Below, piece after piece: positions 19,024-28,061 of a DNA stretch of 64,000 nt. How positions within the stretch are numbered: position 1 is the first letter of the stretch; the number at the start of each line of letters is the position of its first letter. The DNA comes from JADJOY01 sp016713535 [NCBI: Deltaproteobacteria bacterium] (GTDB taxonomy: Bacteria > JADJOY01), in assembly GCA_016713535.1 (NCBI GenBank), contig JADJOY010000020.1, positions 186,001 to 250,000 on the forward strand. Direction: 5' to 3'. The notes under the pieces are model-generated. The model had not been told where the DNA came from and ran no database searches. It saw only the letters and a program-made list of their open reading frames with translations. Both the position numbers and the translations under genes were made by a program.

Positions 19024-20189
19024 ATGACGATCAACCTGAAGCTCTCGCCTCAGCTCGAGCGCGCACAGAGCGCCACCGCCAGGCTCAGCCACGTGAAGAA
19101 GCCGCGCTACGGGCGCTCGCTGGAGGAGCTGATCCCGGGCCAGGTGTTCCACCACCCTCGGGGCCTCACGATCACCGAGGACCTGATCCTGCTCTTCTCG
19201 AGCGACTTCTTCGAGACCAACCCGCTCTACCGCAACCGCGAGTTCGCGCGCGCCGCCGGCTACGACCGGCTGCCGGCGAGCCCGCAGCTCGTGTTCAACG
19301 TGGTGCTGAGCCTCGGCGTCCAGAACGACTCCGAGCAGGCGATCGCCAACCTCGGCTACTACGACGTCCAGTTCCTGCGGCCGGTGATGGCGGGCGACAC
19401 GCTGCGCTCCGCGACGCGCGTCCTCGACCGCCGCGAGCGCGGCGCCGGCAAGCCCGGCATCGCGCACGTGCGGACCCTCGGCATCAACCAGCACGAGGAG
19501 GTCGTGCTCCAGTACGACCGCAAGATCCTGGTCGGCCCGAGCGGCGAGCCCCCACCGGCACCTCCGATCTCGAGGGCGCGGAGTTCCCCGAGGTGCGCGA
19601 GCCGGTGACCCACATCCCGCGCATCCGCGGCAAGCTGCCCCTCGACCTCACCGGGCGGCACACCTACTACGACGACTTCGTGGTCGGCGACGTGATCGTC
19701 CACTTCAACGGCCGCACGATCACCGACGAGCACTTCGCGTGGACGTACCGGGTCGGCAATACCCACCCGCTGCACTTCGACCGCCTCTACTCGACCGGCC
19801 GCAAGGGGCCCATGAGCGGCGAGCCGATCGTCTACGGCGGGCTCGTGTTCGCGTGGCTCAACGGGCTCGCGAGCCGCGACACCACCGAGAACGCGATCTG
19901 GGAGCTCGGCTTCACCGAGGGCTACCACACCCAGCCGGCGTTCGCGGGCGACACCGTCTACGCGCTCAGCCGCGTGCTGCACAAGGAAGAGGTCGCCGAG
20001 TGCGAAGGCGCCGGTGTCGTCACGTTCCAGCTCATCGGCATCAAGAACGTGCTGCCGCTCGAAGCGCTCGAGAAGTTCGGCGTCGACCTGTTCCTGAAGG
20101 AGAACGACAAGAAGGACGCGGGCAAGGAGAAGATCGACCAGAAGATCTTCGAGATCGAGCGCCGCGTCCTCATCCGGAAGCGGCCGTGA
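19024..20189 (+). CDS. mch: mesaconyl-C1-CoA hydratase, double MaoC domain (one frameshift)
   Basis: Hydrates mesaconyl-C1-CoA to beta-methylmalyl-CoA. The first hot-dog/MaoC half ([44 protein letters not shown]) and the second ([39 protein letters not shown]) are in different frames. Adding one C to the CCCCC run at 19549-19553 joins them through [17 protein letters not shown] into one 388-residue protein, the double-hot-dog layout of Mch/MeaC. The second half keeps the hydratase dyad region (D in ITDEHF, H in NTHPLHFD). Lies 38 bases after mcd and 107 bases before ethylmalonyl-CoA mutase. Confidence 0.87.
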
Positions 20190-20226
20190 AGTGAGAGCTG
20201 GCACTCCCGACGTGCCGGCTCGCTCC

Positions 20227-20254
20227 GTAGGGGCGGGGCCCGTCCCCGCCCGCC
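20227..20254. repeat. GTAGGGGC-type palindromic intergenic element
   Basis: GTAGGGGCGGGGCC followed by CGTCCCCGCCCGC forms a GC-rich hairpin in the 107-base gap between the hydratase and mutase genes. Near-identical copies occur at 60654 and 56377 and variants at 41180 and 51232, so this is a dispersed element rather than a gene-specific terminator. Its position inside the pathway cluster could weaken readthrough into the mutase gene. Confidence 0.75.
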
Positions 20255-20296
20255 GCGGCGGCCTCGGCGAGAACGTCTCGAACGAAGGAGGACCCC

Positions 20297-22258
20297 ATGG
20301 CTGAGAAACCCTGGCTGATGCGCACGTACTCGGGGCACACGTCCGCGCGTGCCTCGAACGAGCTCTACCGCACCAACCTCGCGAAGGGGCAGACCGGCCT
20401 CTCCGTCGCCTTCGACCTGCCCACCCAGATGGGCTACGACTCGGACCACCCCCTGGCGCGCGGCGAGGTCGGCAAGGTCGGCGTGCCGATCCGCCACATC
20501 GAGGACATGGACACGCTCTTCGCGGAGATCCCGCTCGAGCGCATGAACACCTCGATGACGATCAACGCCACCGCGCCATGGCTGCTCGCGCTCTACCTGG
20601 CGGTCGGCGAGCGCCGCAACATCGACACCCGGGTGTTCGAGGGCACCACCCAGAACGACATTCTGAAGGAGTTCCTGGCGCGTGGCACCTACGCGTTCCC
20701 GCCCGCGCCATCGCTGCGCCTCACCACCGACGTGATCACCTACACGGTGCGGAACGTCCCCAAGTGGAACCCGATCAACGTGTGCTCGTACCACCTCCAG
20801 GAGGCCGGCGCGACACCGGTCCAGGAGGTCGCGTACACGCTCGCCAACGCGGTCGCCGTGCTCGACGCGGTGAAGGCGTCCGGGCAGGTCGCGGAGGAAG
20901 AGCTGCCCAAGGTGGTGGGGCGGATCTCGTTCTTCTGCAACGCCGGCATCCGGTTCGTCGAGGAGATGTGCAAGGTGCGCGCGTTCACCGCGCTGTGGGA
21001 CCGGCTCGCCCTCGAGCGCTACGGCGTGAGCGACGCCAAGCTGCGCCGCTTCCGCTACGGCGTACAGGTGAACTCGCTCGGCCTCACCGAGCGCCAGCCC
21101 GAGAACAACATCGCGCGCATCCTGCTCGAGATGGTCGGCGTCACGCTGTCCAAGGACGCCCGCGCCCGCGCCGTGCAGCTCCCCGCGTGGAACGAGGCGC
21201 TCGGTCTGCCGCGCCCGTGGGACCAGCAATGGAGCTTGCGGCTCCAGCAGATCCTCGCCCTCGAGAGCGACCTGCTCGAGTACGAGGACCTCTTCGAGGG
21301 CTCGAAGGTGGTCGCCGAGAAGACCCGCCAGATCGCCGACGCGGCGTGGGCCGAGCTCGACCAGATCCTGGCGCTCGGCGGCGCGGTGCGGGCCGTCGAG
21401 ACCGGCTACATGAAGCAGCGGCTGGTTCAGAGCCAGGCGGCGCGCGTGCGCGCCGTCGAGAGCGGCGAGCTCACCGTGGTGGGTGTGAACAAGTTCATCG
21501 AGACCAGCGCCAGCCCGCTCACCACCGGCGGCGACTCGGGGATCCTGACCGTCGATCCCGACGCCGAGCGCCACCAGATCGAGGGCCTGGAGGCTTTCCG
21601 CGCCAAGCGCGACGCCGGCGCCGTGACGAAGGCCCTCGACGACCTGAAGCGTGCCCTCGAGAGCGGCGAGAACGTCATGCCCGCCTCGATCCGCGCGGCC
21701 CACGCGGGTGTCACGGTCGGCGAGTGGAGCGGCGTCGTGCGCGAGCTCTATGGCGAGTACCGGGCACCCACCGGAGTCAGCGCCGAGGCGCGCACCGGGG
21801 GAGACGCAGGTCTCGAGACCGTGCGCGGCAAGGTGAAGAGCCTCGCCGGACGCCTCGGCCGGCCGCCACGCCTTCTGGTCGGCAAGCCGGGTCTCGACGG
21901 CCACTCGAACGGCGCCGAGCAGATCGCCGTGCGCGCCCGCGACGCGGGCTTCGAGGTGATCTACGAGGGCATCCGGCTGACCCCGCAGCAGATCGCCAAC
22001 GCGGCGCTCCAGGAGGACGTGAACCTGATCGGGCTCTCGATCCTGTCGGGCTCGCACCGCACCCTGGTGGCCGAGGTCCTGAAGCAACTGCGCGAGCTCG
22101 GCGTCGACGCTCCGGTGGTCGTGGGCGGCATCATCCCCGAAGCCGACCAGCGCGAGCTCACCGAGCTCGGCGTGGCCCGGGTGTACACGCCCAAGGACTA
22201 CGACATGCGCGCGATCATGGCCGACCTGGTCGAAGTGGTGGAGAAGAGCGCGGCGTGA
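20297..22258 (+). CDS. ecm: ethylmalonyl-CoA mutase, B12-dependent
   Basis: Isomerises (2R)-ethylmalonyl-CoA to methylsuccinyl-CoA. 653 residues, single polypeptide, matching Ecm/MeaA length and shorter than the 700-plus residues of methylmalonyl-CoA mutase large subunits. N-terminal RTYSGHTSARASNELYR, QTGLSVAFDLPTQMGYDSDH and ERMNTSMTINATAPWL are the substrate-barrel signatures of the MeaA group. The cobalamin-binding domain at the C-terminus has D534-G-H536-S-N-G (the DxHxxG base-off motif), later ILSGSH and GGIIPEAD. Preceded by GAAGGAGGA. Forms the core of the ethylmalonyl-CoA segment with the three genes upstream. Confidence 0.93.
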   Translation: MAEKPWLMRTYSGHTSARASNELYRTNLAKGQTGLSVAFDLPTQMGYDSDHPLARGEVGKVGVPIRHIEDMDTLFAEIPLERMNTSMTINATAPWLLALYLAVGERRNIDTRVFEGTTQNDILKEFLARGTYAFPPAPSLRLTTDVITYTVRNVPKWNPINVCSYHLQEAGATPVQEVAYTLANAVAVLDAVKASGQVAEEELPKVVGRISFFCNAGIRFVEEMCKVRAFTALWDRLALERYGVSDAKLRRFRYGVQVNSLGLTERQPENNIARILLEMVGVTLSKDARARAVQLPAWNEALGLPRPWDQQWSLRLQQILALESDLLEYEDLFEGSKVVAEKTRQIADAAWAELDQILALGGAVRAVETGYMKQRLVQSQAARVRAVESGELTVVGVNKFIETSASPLTTGGDSGILTVDPDAERHQIEGLEAFRAKRDAGAVTKALDDLKRALESGENVMPASIRAAHAGVTVGEWSGVVRELYGEYRAPTGVSAEARTGGDAGLETVRGKVKSLAGRLGRPPRLLVGKPGLDGHSNGAEQIAVRARDAGFEVIYEGIRLTPQQIANAALQEDVNLIGLSILSGSHRTLVAEVLKQLRELGVDAPVVVGGIIPEADQRELTELGVARVYTPKDYDMRAIMADLVEVVEKSAA

Positions 22259-22373
22259 GGCGCTGGCGGGGGCTCGGAGGCCCCGCGCCCTACGAACGCG
22301 GCAAACCATCGGCGGTGGTCGCCGTCACACACCACGCGCGACCGGCGGCCCTCTTCGCGCCGCGACCACCCCC

Positions 22374-22402
22374 GTAGCGCCGGGGGTTCCATCCCCCGGC
22401 GG
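22374..22402. terminator. hairpin between convergent genes
   Basis: CCGGGGG (22380-22386) pairs with CCCCCGG (22393-22399) around TTCCAT, preceded by GTAGCG as in the GTAG-type dispersed elements. It sits between the stops of ethylmalonyl-CoA mutase (plus) and the response-regulator kinase (minus), where a bidirectional terminator would be expected. No T-run on either side. Confidence 0.5.
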
Positions 22403-22415
22403 GTCGCACCGCCCC

Positions 22416-23542
22416 TCAGCGTTCCAGCCGCGGCAGCCGTACGCGGAAACGCGTCTCTCGATCCGGGACGGTCACGCACTCGATGGTGCCGCCGTGGGCC
22501 TCGGCGATCAGCTTGCACACGTGCAGGCCGAGACCCGCGCGCTGCGGTCGCGTGGTGAAGAACGGCTCGAACACTCGCTGGCGCAGGTCGGGCGGCAGCG
22601 CGAGCCCGGTGTTCGCCACCTCGAAGCTGGCACTCGGACCGAGGGGTCCGACACGAAACGTGATCGCATCGCCGGCGCGCGTGGCGTCGATGGCGTTCTC
22701 GACCAGGCCCGTCGCGAGGCGCCCGAAGCGCGGCGGATCGAGCAAGCACCACACCTCGCCGTCGACCTCCACGTTCACGTGGCGCTCGTGGAGCGGCTGC
22801 TCGCCACCCATGCCTCGCACGAAGTCGCGCACCCACAGATCGAGGCGAACCGGGGCGAGCGAATAGCGCGGCTTCCCGCCGTGCTCGAGCTCGACGAGCT
22901 CGCCGGCGAGCTCGTCGAGGTGACGCGCGGCGCCCTCGGCCGTGCCGCCTTGCGCTGCCGTCTCGGCGGCAGCGCTCGGGGCCAGCCGGGTCATCAGGTC
23001 GCGCGCGAAACCGACGCCGACCTGTCCCGCGAGCGCCAGCCCCTCGGCGATCTCGACCCGCCGACGGTTCTCGTCGAGCTCGCGAACCCGAGCCTCGAGC
23101 TCGGCGTTGCGGCGAACGAGCTGCGTCGAGCGCAGGCGGCCGGCCACCTCCTCCGCGTGGCGAGAGAGGAGCTCGCCGATCGCCTGGCGCAACAACACCG
23201 GCTGAATTGGCTTGAGCAGGAACCGCTCGACCTCCCCTCGTTGATCGCCCGCAGCAGGGTATCGGAGTCGCTGTACGCGGTGAGGATGAGCCGCGCCGTG
23301 TCGGGGTACGTGCGCCGCACGTAGCCCAGGAAGCGCGTCCCCGACATTCCCGGCATGCGCTCGTCACTGACGACCGCGTCACACCCCCAGCGACTCAGCT
23401 CCTGCATGGCCGCCAGCGCGTTGGGCGCGGTGACGACGTCGTAGTCGCGCGTGAGCAGCGCCGTGAGCGTGCGCAGCGCCTCGGGCTCGTCGTCGACGAG
23501 CAGCACGCGGGGTCGCGCGATGGCCGGGGATCCGGGCTCCAT
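22416..23542 (-). CDS. response regulator with C-terminal histidine-kinase-type ATPase domain (one frameshift)
   Basis: N-terminal receiver domain: VLLVDDEPEALRTL (acidic pocket), phospho-acceptor Asp in DAVVSDERMPGMSG and Lys in RFLLKPIQP. A missing G in the CCCC/GGGG run at 23234-23237 breaks the frame right after AINEG; with it the protein continues EVERFLLKPIQP into a coiled linker (ELEARVRELDENRRRVEIAE) and an HATPase domain with N box VENAIDATR, ATNTGLALP and GLGLHVCKLIAEAHGG. Repaired length is 375 residues. The usual HxxxN phospho-acceptor box is replaced by a weakly conserved helix with no clear His, so it may act as an ATP-dependent output module or partner of another kinase. No dedicated partner is adjacent. 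Confidence 0.82.
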
Positions 23543-23683
23543 GGCGGCGCCGAGATTAGCAGACCGCGGGACCGGGACGCGCCGACCGCTCCCGCGGGGA
23601 CTCTCCTCCCACCGGCCCCCGCCGCCCACGACGGCGCGCTGCGAGTCCTGGCTCGGTTCGGCATACCCTGGGAGGCGGGCAGG

Positions 23684-23962
23684 ATGAGCTCGGCCGACGC
23701 CGAGTGGCGCGCGCGCGTCGACCTCATGCTGAGTGGCCACACCCACGGCGGTCAGGTGCTGCTGCCCCTGCTGGGTGCCCCGTACCTGCCGATCGCCAAC
23801 CCACGCTACCTGAGCGGCCTCGTCACCACGCCGCGCGCCCAGCTCTTCGTGTCGCGGGGCCTCGGCTGGACTTCCGCGCCGGTGCGGCTCCGCTGCCCGC
23901 CGCAGCTCGCCGTGATCGAGCTCACCCGCCGCGAGCCGGGCCGCGATCGCGCCAGCGCGTGA
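23684..23962 (+). pseudogene. C-terminal remnant of a YkuE-like metallophosphoesterase
   Basis: 92 residues that match only the end of calcineurin-like phosphoesterases: DLMLSGHTHGGQVLLPLLG (the GHTHGGQ metal motif), then GLVTTPRAQLFVSRGLGWTSAPVRLRCPPQ, as in YkuE-type enzymes. The upstream DNA (23545-23683) contains no DxH, GDxxD or GNHD motif in any frame, so about 200 N-terminal residues are missing. Its stop overlaps the 3' end of the opposing gene at 23922 by 41 bases. Either a gene remnant from a deletion or an assembly join near 23.6 kb. Confidence 0.75.
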
Positions 23963-24767
23963 GCCGCTCGGCGAGCCCGTCGGTGGCACGAGCAAAAGCG
24001 AACGCCGACTCGCCGCCCTTCGCGACCAGGTAGAGCGACCGCTCGGCCGCCTCGGGCGAGGTTCGCCAGCGCAGCCACACCGGCTTCACGCCGTAGAGTC
24101 CCATGGTGTCGCCGCGGAACCGGACGCGCTCGACCGACGTGACCGCATCCCGGGCCACGCGCAGCTCGCCGCTGGCGAGGTGCAGCGTGAGCTCCGCCGC
24201 GTCGAGCGTCGCGAACCCGACGTCGTCGGAGCCGTTGCCGAGGTGCGTGCCGCGATTCTGCTCGGCCACGCCCACGAAGTCCGCGTCGCTCGAGCGGTTC
24301 GCGGCGAGCCCCCGTTCGGCCAGCACCGCCCGCACGTAGTCACGCCGACGCCCAAGGGCCGGCTCTTCCCAGGTGAAGGCGATCGCCACCGACAGCAAGA
24401 CGATCGCCTGGGTCAAGAGCGGCTTGAGCGCGGCGCTCTCGGGGTGCCTCGCGAGCCACAGGATCACCGGCAACAGGAAGACCCCGACCAGCGCGATGGC
24501 GAGGCCGAGGCGAGCGAAACGCTCGGGCCAGCGCACCGCGTTTCGGAAAGCGGCCCAGTCCGGAAGACCCGCGCCGTCGCTGGCGTACGTCGGGCGATAG
24601 GGATTCGTACCGGCCCCCGGGACGGCCTCGGTGCGTAGCACCTCGGCCTCGCGGCGTCCCGGCCCGCGGTAGCGGGTGCGCGAGAGCGCCACGCCGAGCG
24701 TCAGGATCGCCAGACCGAGGAGCGGCATCCACGCGATCTTGCGGAGCACGAGCATCGCCAGGCTCAC
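23922..24767 (-). CDS. hypothetical membrane protein
   Basis: 281 residues from GTG 24767, which overlaps the stop of the upstream gene (GTGA). An N-terminal transmembrane helix (WMPLLGLAILTLGVALS), two more in the middle (LAIALVGVFLLPVILWL and ALKPLLTQAIVLLSVAIAF) and a C-terminal soluble domain with VTSVERVRFRGDTMGLYG, which looks like a PH-like or bacterial pleckstrin-type strand pattern. Not recognised as a family. Paired with a zinc-ribbon membrane protein. Confidence 0.65.
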   Translation of the reverse strand: MSLAMLVLRKIAWMPLLGLAILTLGVALSRTRYRGPGRREAEVLRTEAVPGAGTNPYRPTYASDGAGLPDWAAFRNAVRWPERFARLGLAIALVGVFLLPVILWLARHPESAALKPLLTQAIVLLSVAIAFTWEEPALGRRRDYVRAVLAERGLAANRSSDADFVGVAEQNRGTHLGNGSDDVGFATLDAAELTLHLASGELRVARDAVTSVERVRFRGDTMGLYGVKPVWLRWRTSPEAAERSLYLVAKGGESAFAFARATDGLAERLTRWRDRGPARGG

Positions 24768-25147
24768 GAGCCCTCCACTCGCGGGGCGTGCACCAGCCGC
24801 ACCACGCGCGAGTCGCACCAGGCGTCGAGGCCGAAGCCGAGGCCACACGCCAACGCAAACGCCCACCACGGGAAGGTCGGCTCCCGCACGTTCAGGACCA
24901 ACCCGGCTCCGAGGAGCGCGCCGATCGCGTAGCCCGCGAAGCGGAGCGCGCCGTGCTTGGTCACCACGAGGCGCGTGCCGCAGCCTCCGCAGCGCGGCCG
25001 CAACAGCGACCCCGCCACCCACACCCGCCAGAACGGCACCGCGCGCGCCCCACACGACGGGCACGCCAGGCGCTCGACGCGATCGTGCCCGGGGTGATCG
25101 TCGTCGTCGGGATGGACCGCCGGCGTGTACGGGTGGGCCGTCACCAC
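24764..25147 (-). CDS. zinc-ribbon membrane protein
   Basis: 127 residues. A four-Cys zinc ribbon (CPSCGARAVPFWRV, then CGGCGTRLVV) occupies residues 29-60, followed by two transmembrane segments (FAGYAIGALLGAGLVL and WWAFALACGLGFGLDAW). The ribbon shape resembles treble-clef modules in small bacterial membrane proteins. Overlaps the next gene by 4 bases. Function unknown. Confidence 0.7.
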   Translation of the reverse strand: MVTAHPYTPAVHPDDDDHPGHDRVERLACPSCGARAVPFWRVWVAGSLLRPRCGGCGTRLVVTKHGALRFAGYAIGALLGAGLVLNVREPTFPWWAFALACGLGFGLDAWCDSRVVRLVHAPRVEGS

Positions 25148-25172
25148 GCCTCGGTCGTCCGGCGGTCCGTGC

Positions 25173-25829
25173 TCAGAGGTCGTCGTACTTGGGGTTCGAC
25201 CAGGGCTCGGCCTGCGCGGCCTCCACCCACTTTTGCAAGCTCGGCATCTCCCACACCGCGCTCGCGTAGTCGGCGGCGGATCCGGTGAGGGGCACGTCGT
25301 AGGTCCGAAACCGCGTCACGACCGGCGCGAACATCGCGTCCGCGATCGTGAAGTGCCCGAACAGGAACGGCCCGCCCTCGCCGAAGCGTCCGCGACACGA
25401 GCGCCAGATCTCGACGATCCGCCGGATGTCGAGCTCGACCGCCGGCGTTCGTCCCTTGCCCGGCTTCGAGGCGCGGATGTTCATCGGCATCTTCTCGCGC
25501 AGCGCGCCGAACCCCGAGTGCATCTCGGCGCTCACGGCGCGCGCCACCATGCGCGCCTTGGGATCCGCGGGCCAGAGCTTCTTCGCGGGAAAGCACTCGT
25601 TCAGGTACTCGCAAATCGCTAGCGAATCCCACACCACCAGGCCCTGGTGGTGTACACACGGCACCCTCCCCGAGGGCGAGTAGCGCAGGATCAGCTCCTT
25701 GGTGTCCTCTTGGTCGAGCTGGATCACCTCTTCCACGTACGGCACTCCGACGTGCTCCATCACCAGCCACGGGCGAAGAGACCACGACGAGTAGTTCTTG
25801 TTGCCCAGGATGATCGTCCACTCGGCCAT
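25173..25829 (-). CDS. glutathione S-transferase family protein
   Basis: 218 residues with an N-terminal thioredoxin fold: ILGNKNYSSWSLRPWLVM carries the catalytic Ser region (NYSSWS, typical of the YfcF/beta-like GSTs), SGRVPCVHHQGLVVWDSLAI holds the cis-Pro and the glutathione gamma-glutamyl site (DS). The all-helical C-terminal domain ends with HFTIADAMFAPVVTRF, the N-capping motif. A cytoplasmic detoxification enzyme; electrophile unknown. First of three genes on this strand. Confidence 0.9.
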   Translation of the reverse strand: MAEWTIILGNKNYSSWSLRPWLVMEHVGVPYVEEVIQLDQEDTKELILRYSPSGRVPCVHHQGLVVWDSLAICEYLNECFPAKKLWPADPKARMVARAVSAEMHSGFGALREKMPMNIRASKPGKGRTPAVELDIRRIVEIWRSCRGRFGEGGPFLFGHFTIADAMFAPVVTRFRTYDVPLTGSAADYASAVWEMPSLQKWVEAAQAEPWSNPKYDDL

Positions 25830-25927
25830 GTGCGGGACTCCGAACGCTGCGAGATCCGATCGAATCTAGCAGGGCGCAGACCCATCGTCTGCTCGCGGCC
25901 CCGGCACCGGACGGGAGGCCGCGACGC

Positions 25928-26494
25928 TCACACGCGATCGTAGCGGTGGCACGAGACGAGGTGGTCGTTCACGAGACCCGCCGCCTGCATGTAGGCGTAG
26001 CAGATGGTGCTGCCGACGAAGCTGAAGTTGCGCGCGATCAGATCCTTGCTCATCGCGTCGGACTGCTTGGTGCGGGCCGGGATCTGCGCCATCCGGCGAT
26101 ACTTGTTGAGGCGCGGCTCGCCGTCGACGAACTGCCAGATGTAGTCGTCGAAGCTGCCGAACTCCTCCTTGACGCGGAGGAAGGCGCGGGCGTTTCGCAC
26201 CGAGGCCTGGATCTTGGCGCGGTTGCGAACGATACCCGGATTGCCCATGAGCAGCTCGACGCGCGCGGCGTCGTAGCGGGCCACGCGGCGCGGGTCGAAG
26301 CCGTCGAACGCCTTGCGGAATGCATCACGTTTCCTGAGGATCGTGAGCCACGAGAGCCCCGCCTGCATCGCGTCGAGGATCAGGAACTCGAAGTGGCGGC
26401 GATCGTCGTGGAGCGGCACGCCCCACTCGCGGTCGTGATACGTCACGAGAGCCGGATCCGACGTCGCCCATCCACAGCGCACCACCTCGACCAT
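25928..26494 (-). CDS. tag: DNA-3-methyladenine glycosylase I
   Basis: Excises 3-methyladenine from alkylated DNA. 188 residues from ATG 26494, close to E. coli Tag (187). Hallmarks: RCGWATSDPALVTYHDREWG near the N-terminus (Cys and His zinc ligands), FEFLILDAMQAGLSWLTIL with the catalytic-pocket Glu and Trp, FDPRRVARY, and the C-terminal FSFVGSTICYAYMQAAGLVNDH followed by SCHRY with the second Cys/His zinc pair. The longer in-frame 5' extension is Arg-rich and is rejected. Confidence 0.96.
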   Translation of the reverse strand: MVEVVRCGWATSDPALVTYHDREWGVPLHDDRRHFEFLILDAMQAGLSWLTILRKRDAFRKAFDGFDPRRVARYDAARVELLMGNPGIVRNRAKIQASVRNARAFLRVKEEFGSFDDYIWQFVDGEPRLNKYRRMAQIPARTKQSDAMSKDLIARNFSFVGSTICYAYMQAAGLVNDHLVSCHRYDRV

Positions 26495-26749
26495 CGCTCC
26501 CCACCCCTGGATCCCGGCGACCCCCGGCCAGGCCCGTTCGCACCAGCCCGCACCGGCGGACGGCGCCGCCGCGGCAACGGCGCCGCACCGCGACGGCGGC
26601 AGAACGACACACCTACGTTCCGAGACCGAGCGCGGCGCCCCCTCAGGCCGCGGCTGCGACCATCGGGTGACGTTAGCGCCCTTCCGTCCCACGCCGCAAC
26701 CACCGCTCGCGCGCGGCGAGCCGCGCCGAGGGACGCGCGCGTGCGCGGC

Positions 26750-27241
26750 TCAGCCGCGCGCGGCGGTCGTCGCGGGCGGAGTCGCCGACGCGGTCGCGGC
26801 GGAGAGCACCGCTGGGTCGAAGCTCGCCTGGAACATGCTGCGGCCACAGCCCGGACAGCTTCCGCCGGCGCGGTTGAGCACGTCGGCGTCCTTGCCGAGG
26901 AGGTCCTGCCCACCGGCCGCGATGCTCGCCTGGGTGACGATCAGCTCGTTGAGGACGCGCTCCGAGAGCGGGCCGCAGGAGTCGCAGGTGATGGTGAGAC
27001 CGCGCCGCACCAGCCCCGCGATCTCGCCGGCCGCCACCCGCGGGTGCGCGCGCCCCGCCGCCTCGCGCAGGGCGTAGATCAGCTTGCCGATGGCGATGCC
27101 GTGGATGGGCAGCGTCATGGGCGCCCGGCACGCTCCTTCGGCCTCGCGGCGGAAATCACGGGCGAGGAGGCGACGCTCGCGCAGATACGAGAAGGCGATC
27201 GCGAGCGCGACCACCACGACGAGGACGATCAGCAGGTTCAT
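26750..27241 (-). CDS. membrane-anchored zinc-ribbon protein
   Basis: 163 residues. An N-terminal signal anchor (LLIVLVVVVALAIAFSYL) is followed by a basic stretch and a cytoplasmic domain with two CxxC pairs, ITCDSCGPLSER and GSCPGCGRSM, which could bind one zinc. Alanine-rich tail. Not a recognised family. Divergent from the F420-type gene. Confidence 0.6.
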   Translation of the reverse strand: MNLLIVLVVVVALAIAFSYLRERRLLARDFRREAEGACRAPMTLPIHGIAIGKLIYALREAAGRAHPRVAAGEIAGLVRRGLTITCDSCGPLSERVLNELIVTQASIAAGGQDLLGKDADVLNRAGGSCPGCGRSMFQASFDPAVLSAATASATPPATTAARG

Positions 27242-27555
27242 GGGGCTCTTCGGGGGGCACGCAAAACGCGGAACGTATCGTCCGTTCCCCCCACCCGCAA
27301 GCGCGCCTCGATCGGCGCCGGACGCGATCCCGGTCTACACTCCGGCGTCCAGGCCGCATCCTTCACGAACACTTCGTAGCGAGGCCGCCAAGCGTCGAGC
27401 AGATGGGGGCGAGAGCAGGCTCGAGGCGCGCAGGCGTGCTCAACGGTACGTCGAGCGCCGAAGACGCTCGAGCCAGCCCCGAGATGCCAGCGATCGGCGG
27501 CCGCAACAGAAGGCGTCGTGACTGGTGCGGGCGAACCACCGCCGGAGGACTCCAC
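27242..27555. other. 314-bp divergent intergenic region
   Basis: Lies between the divergent zinc-ribbon and F420-type genes, so it should hold two promoters. GTCTACACT at 27333-27341 is the least GC-rich stretch and could be part of a -10 region, but no matched -35 box is clear. CGGAGGAC just before 27556 is the ribosome binding site of the plus-strand gene. Confidence 0.4.
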
Positions 27556-28005
27556 ATGGCCGACACCGCCCAGAACGTCCGCACCAACGCCACCTTCGTG
27601 CGCTGGTTCTCTCGCTTCCACGTGTGGCTCTACCGTCGCACCGGAGGCCGCGTCCTCGGCCAGGTGATGAACGCGCCGATCCTGCTGCTCACCACCACCG
27701 GCCGCAAGACCGGCGTGGCGCGCACCACGCCACTGATCTTCCTGCGCGACGGTTCCGAGCTCGCGGTCGTGGCGTCGAACGGCGGCGCCGACAGGACGCC
27801 CGCGTGGTGGCTCAACCTGCAGCAGCAGGGCGTGGGCGAAGTCCAGATCGGCCCCCGTCGCACCAGCGTCACGGCCCGCCAGGCGAGCGCGGCGGAGCAG
27901 GCACGGCTGTGGCCCCTGCTGAACGGCATCTACCCCGAGTACGAGAGCTACCAGAAGAAGACCACTCGCCCCATCCCGGTGGTGCTGCTGACCCCCGCAG
28001 AGTGA
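27556..28005 (+). CDS. deazaflavin (F420)-dependent nitroreductase / DUF385-family protein
   Basis: 149 residues starting at ATG 27556 after CGGAGGAC. The split-barrel fold shows the Ddn/DUF385 signature ILLLTTTGRKTGVARTTPL (TxGRkTGxxRxxPL, the F420 phosphate site), VVASNGGADRTPAWWLNLQ (ASxgGxxxxPxWyxNL) and a C-terminal WPLLNGIYPEYESYQKKT. Such proteins reduce quinones, nitro compounds or menaquinone analogues with reduced F420, although some bind flavins or haem instead. No F420 biosynthesis gene is in the window. Confidence 0.9.
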   Translation: MADTAQNVRTNATFVRWFSRFHVWLYRRTGGRVLGQVMNAPILLLTTTGRKTGVARTTPLIFLRDGSELAVVASNGGADRTPAWWLNLQQQGVGEVQIGPRRTSVTARQASAAEQARLWPLLNGIYPEYESYQKKTTRPIPVVLLTPAE

Positions 28006-28061
28006 GCCGGACGACACCCCACCACGCCGCGCGCCACACGCGGCTCAGAGGAGGTCCCGCC

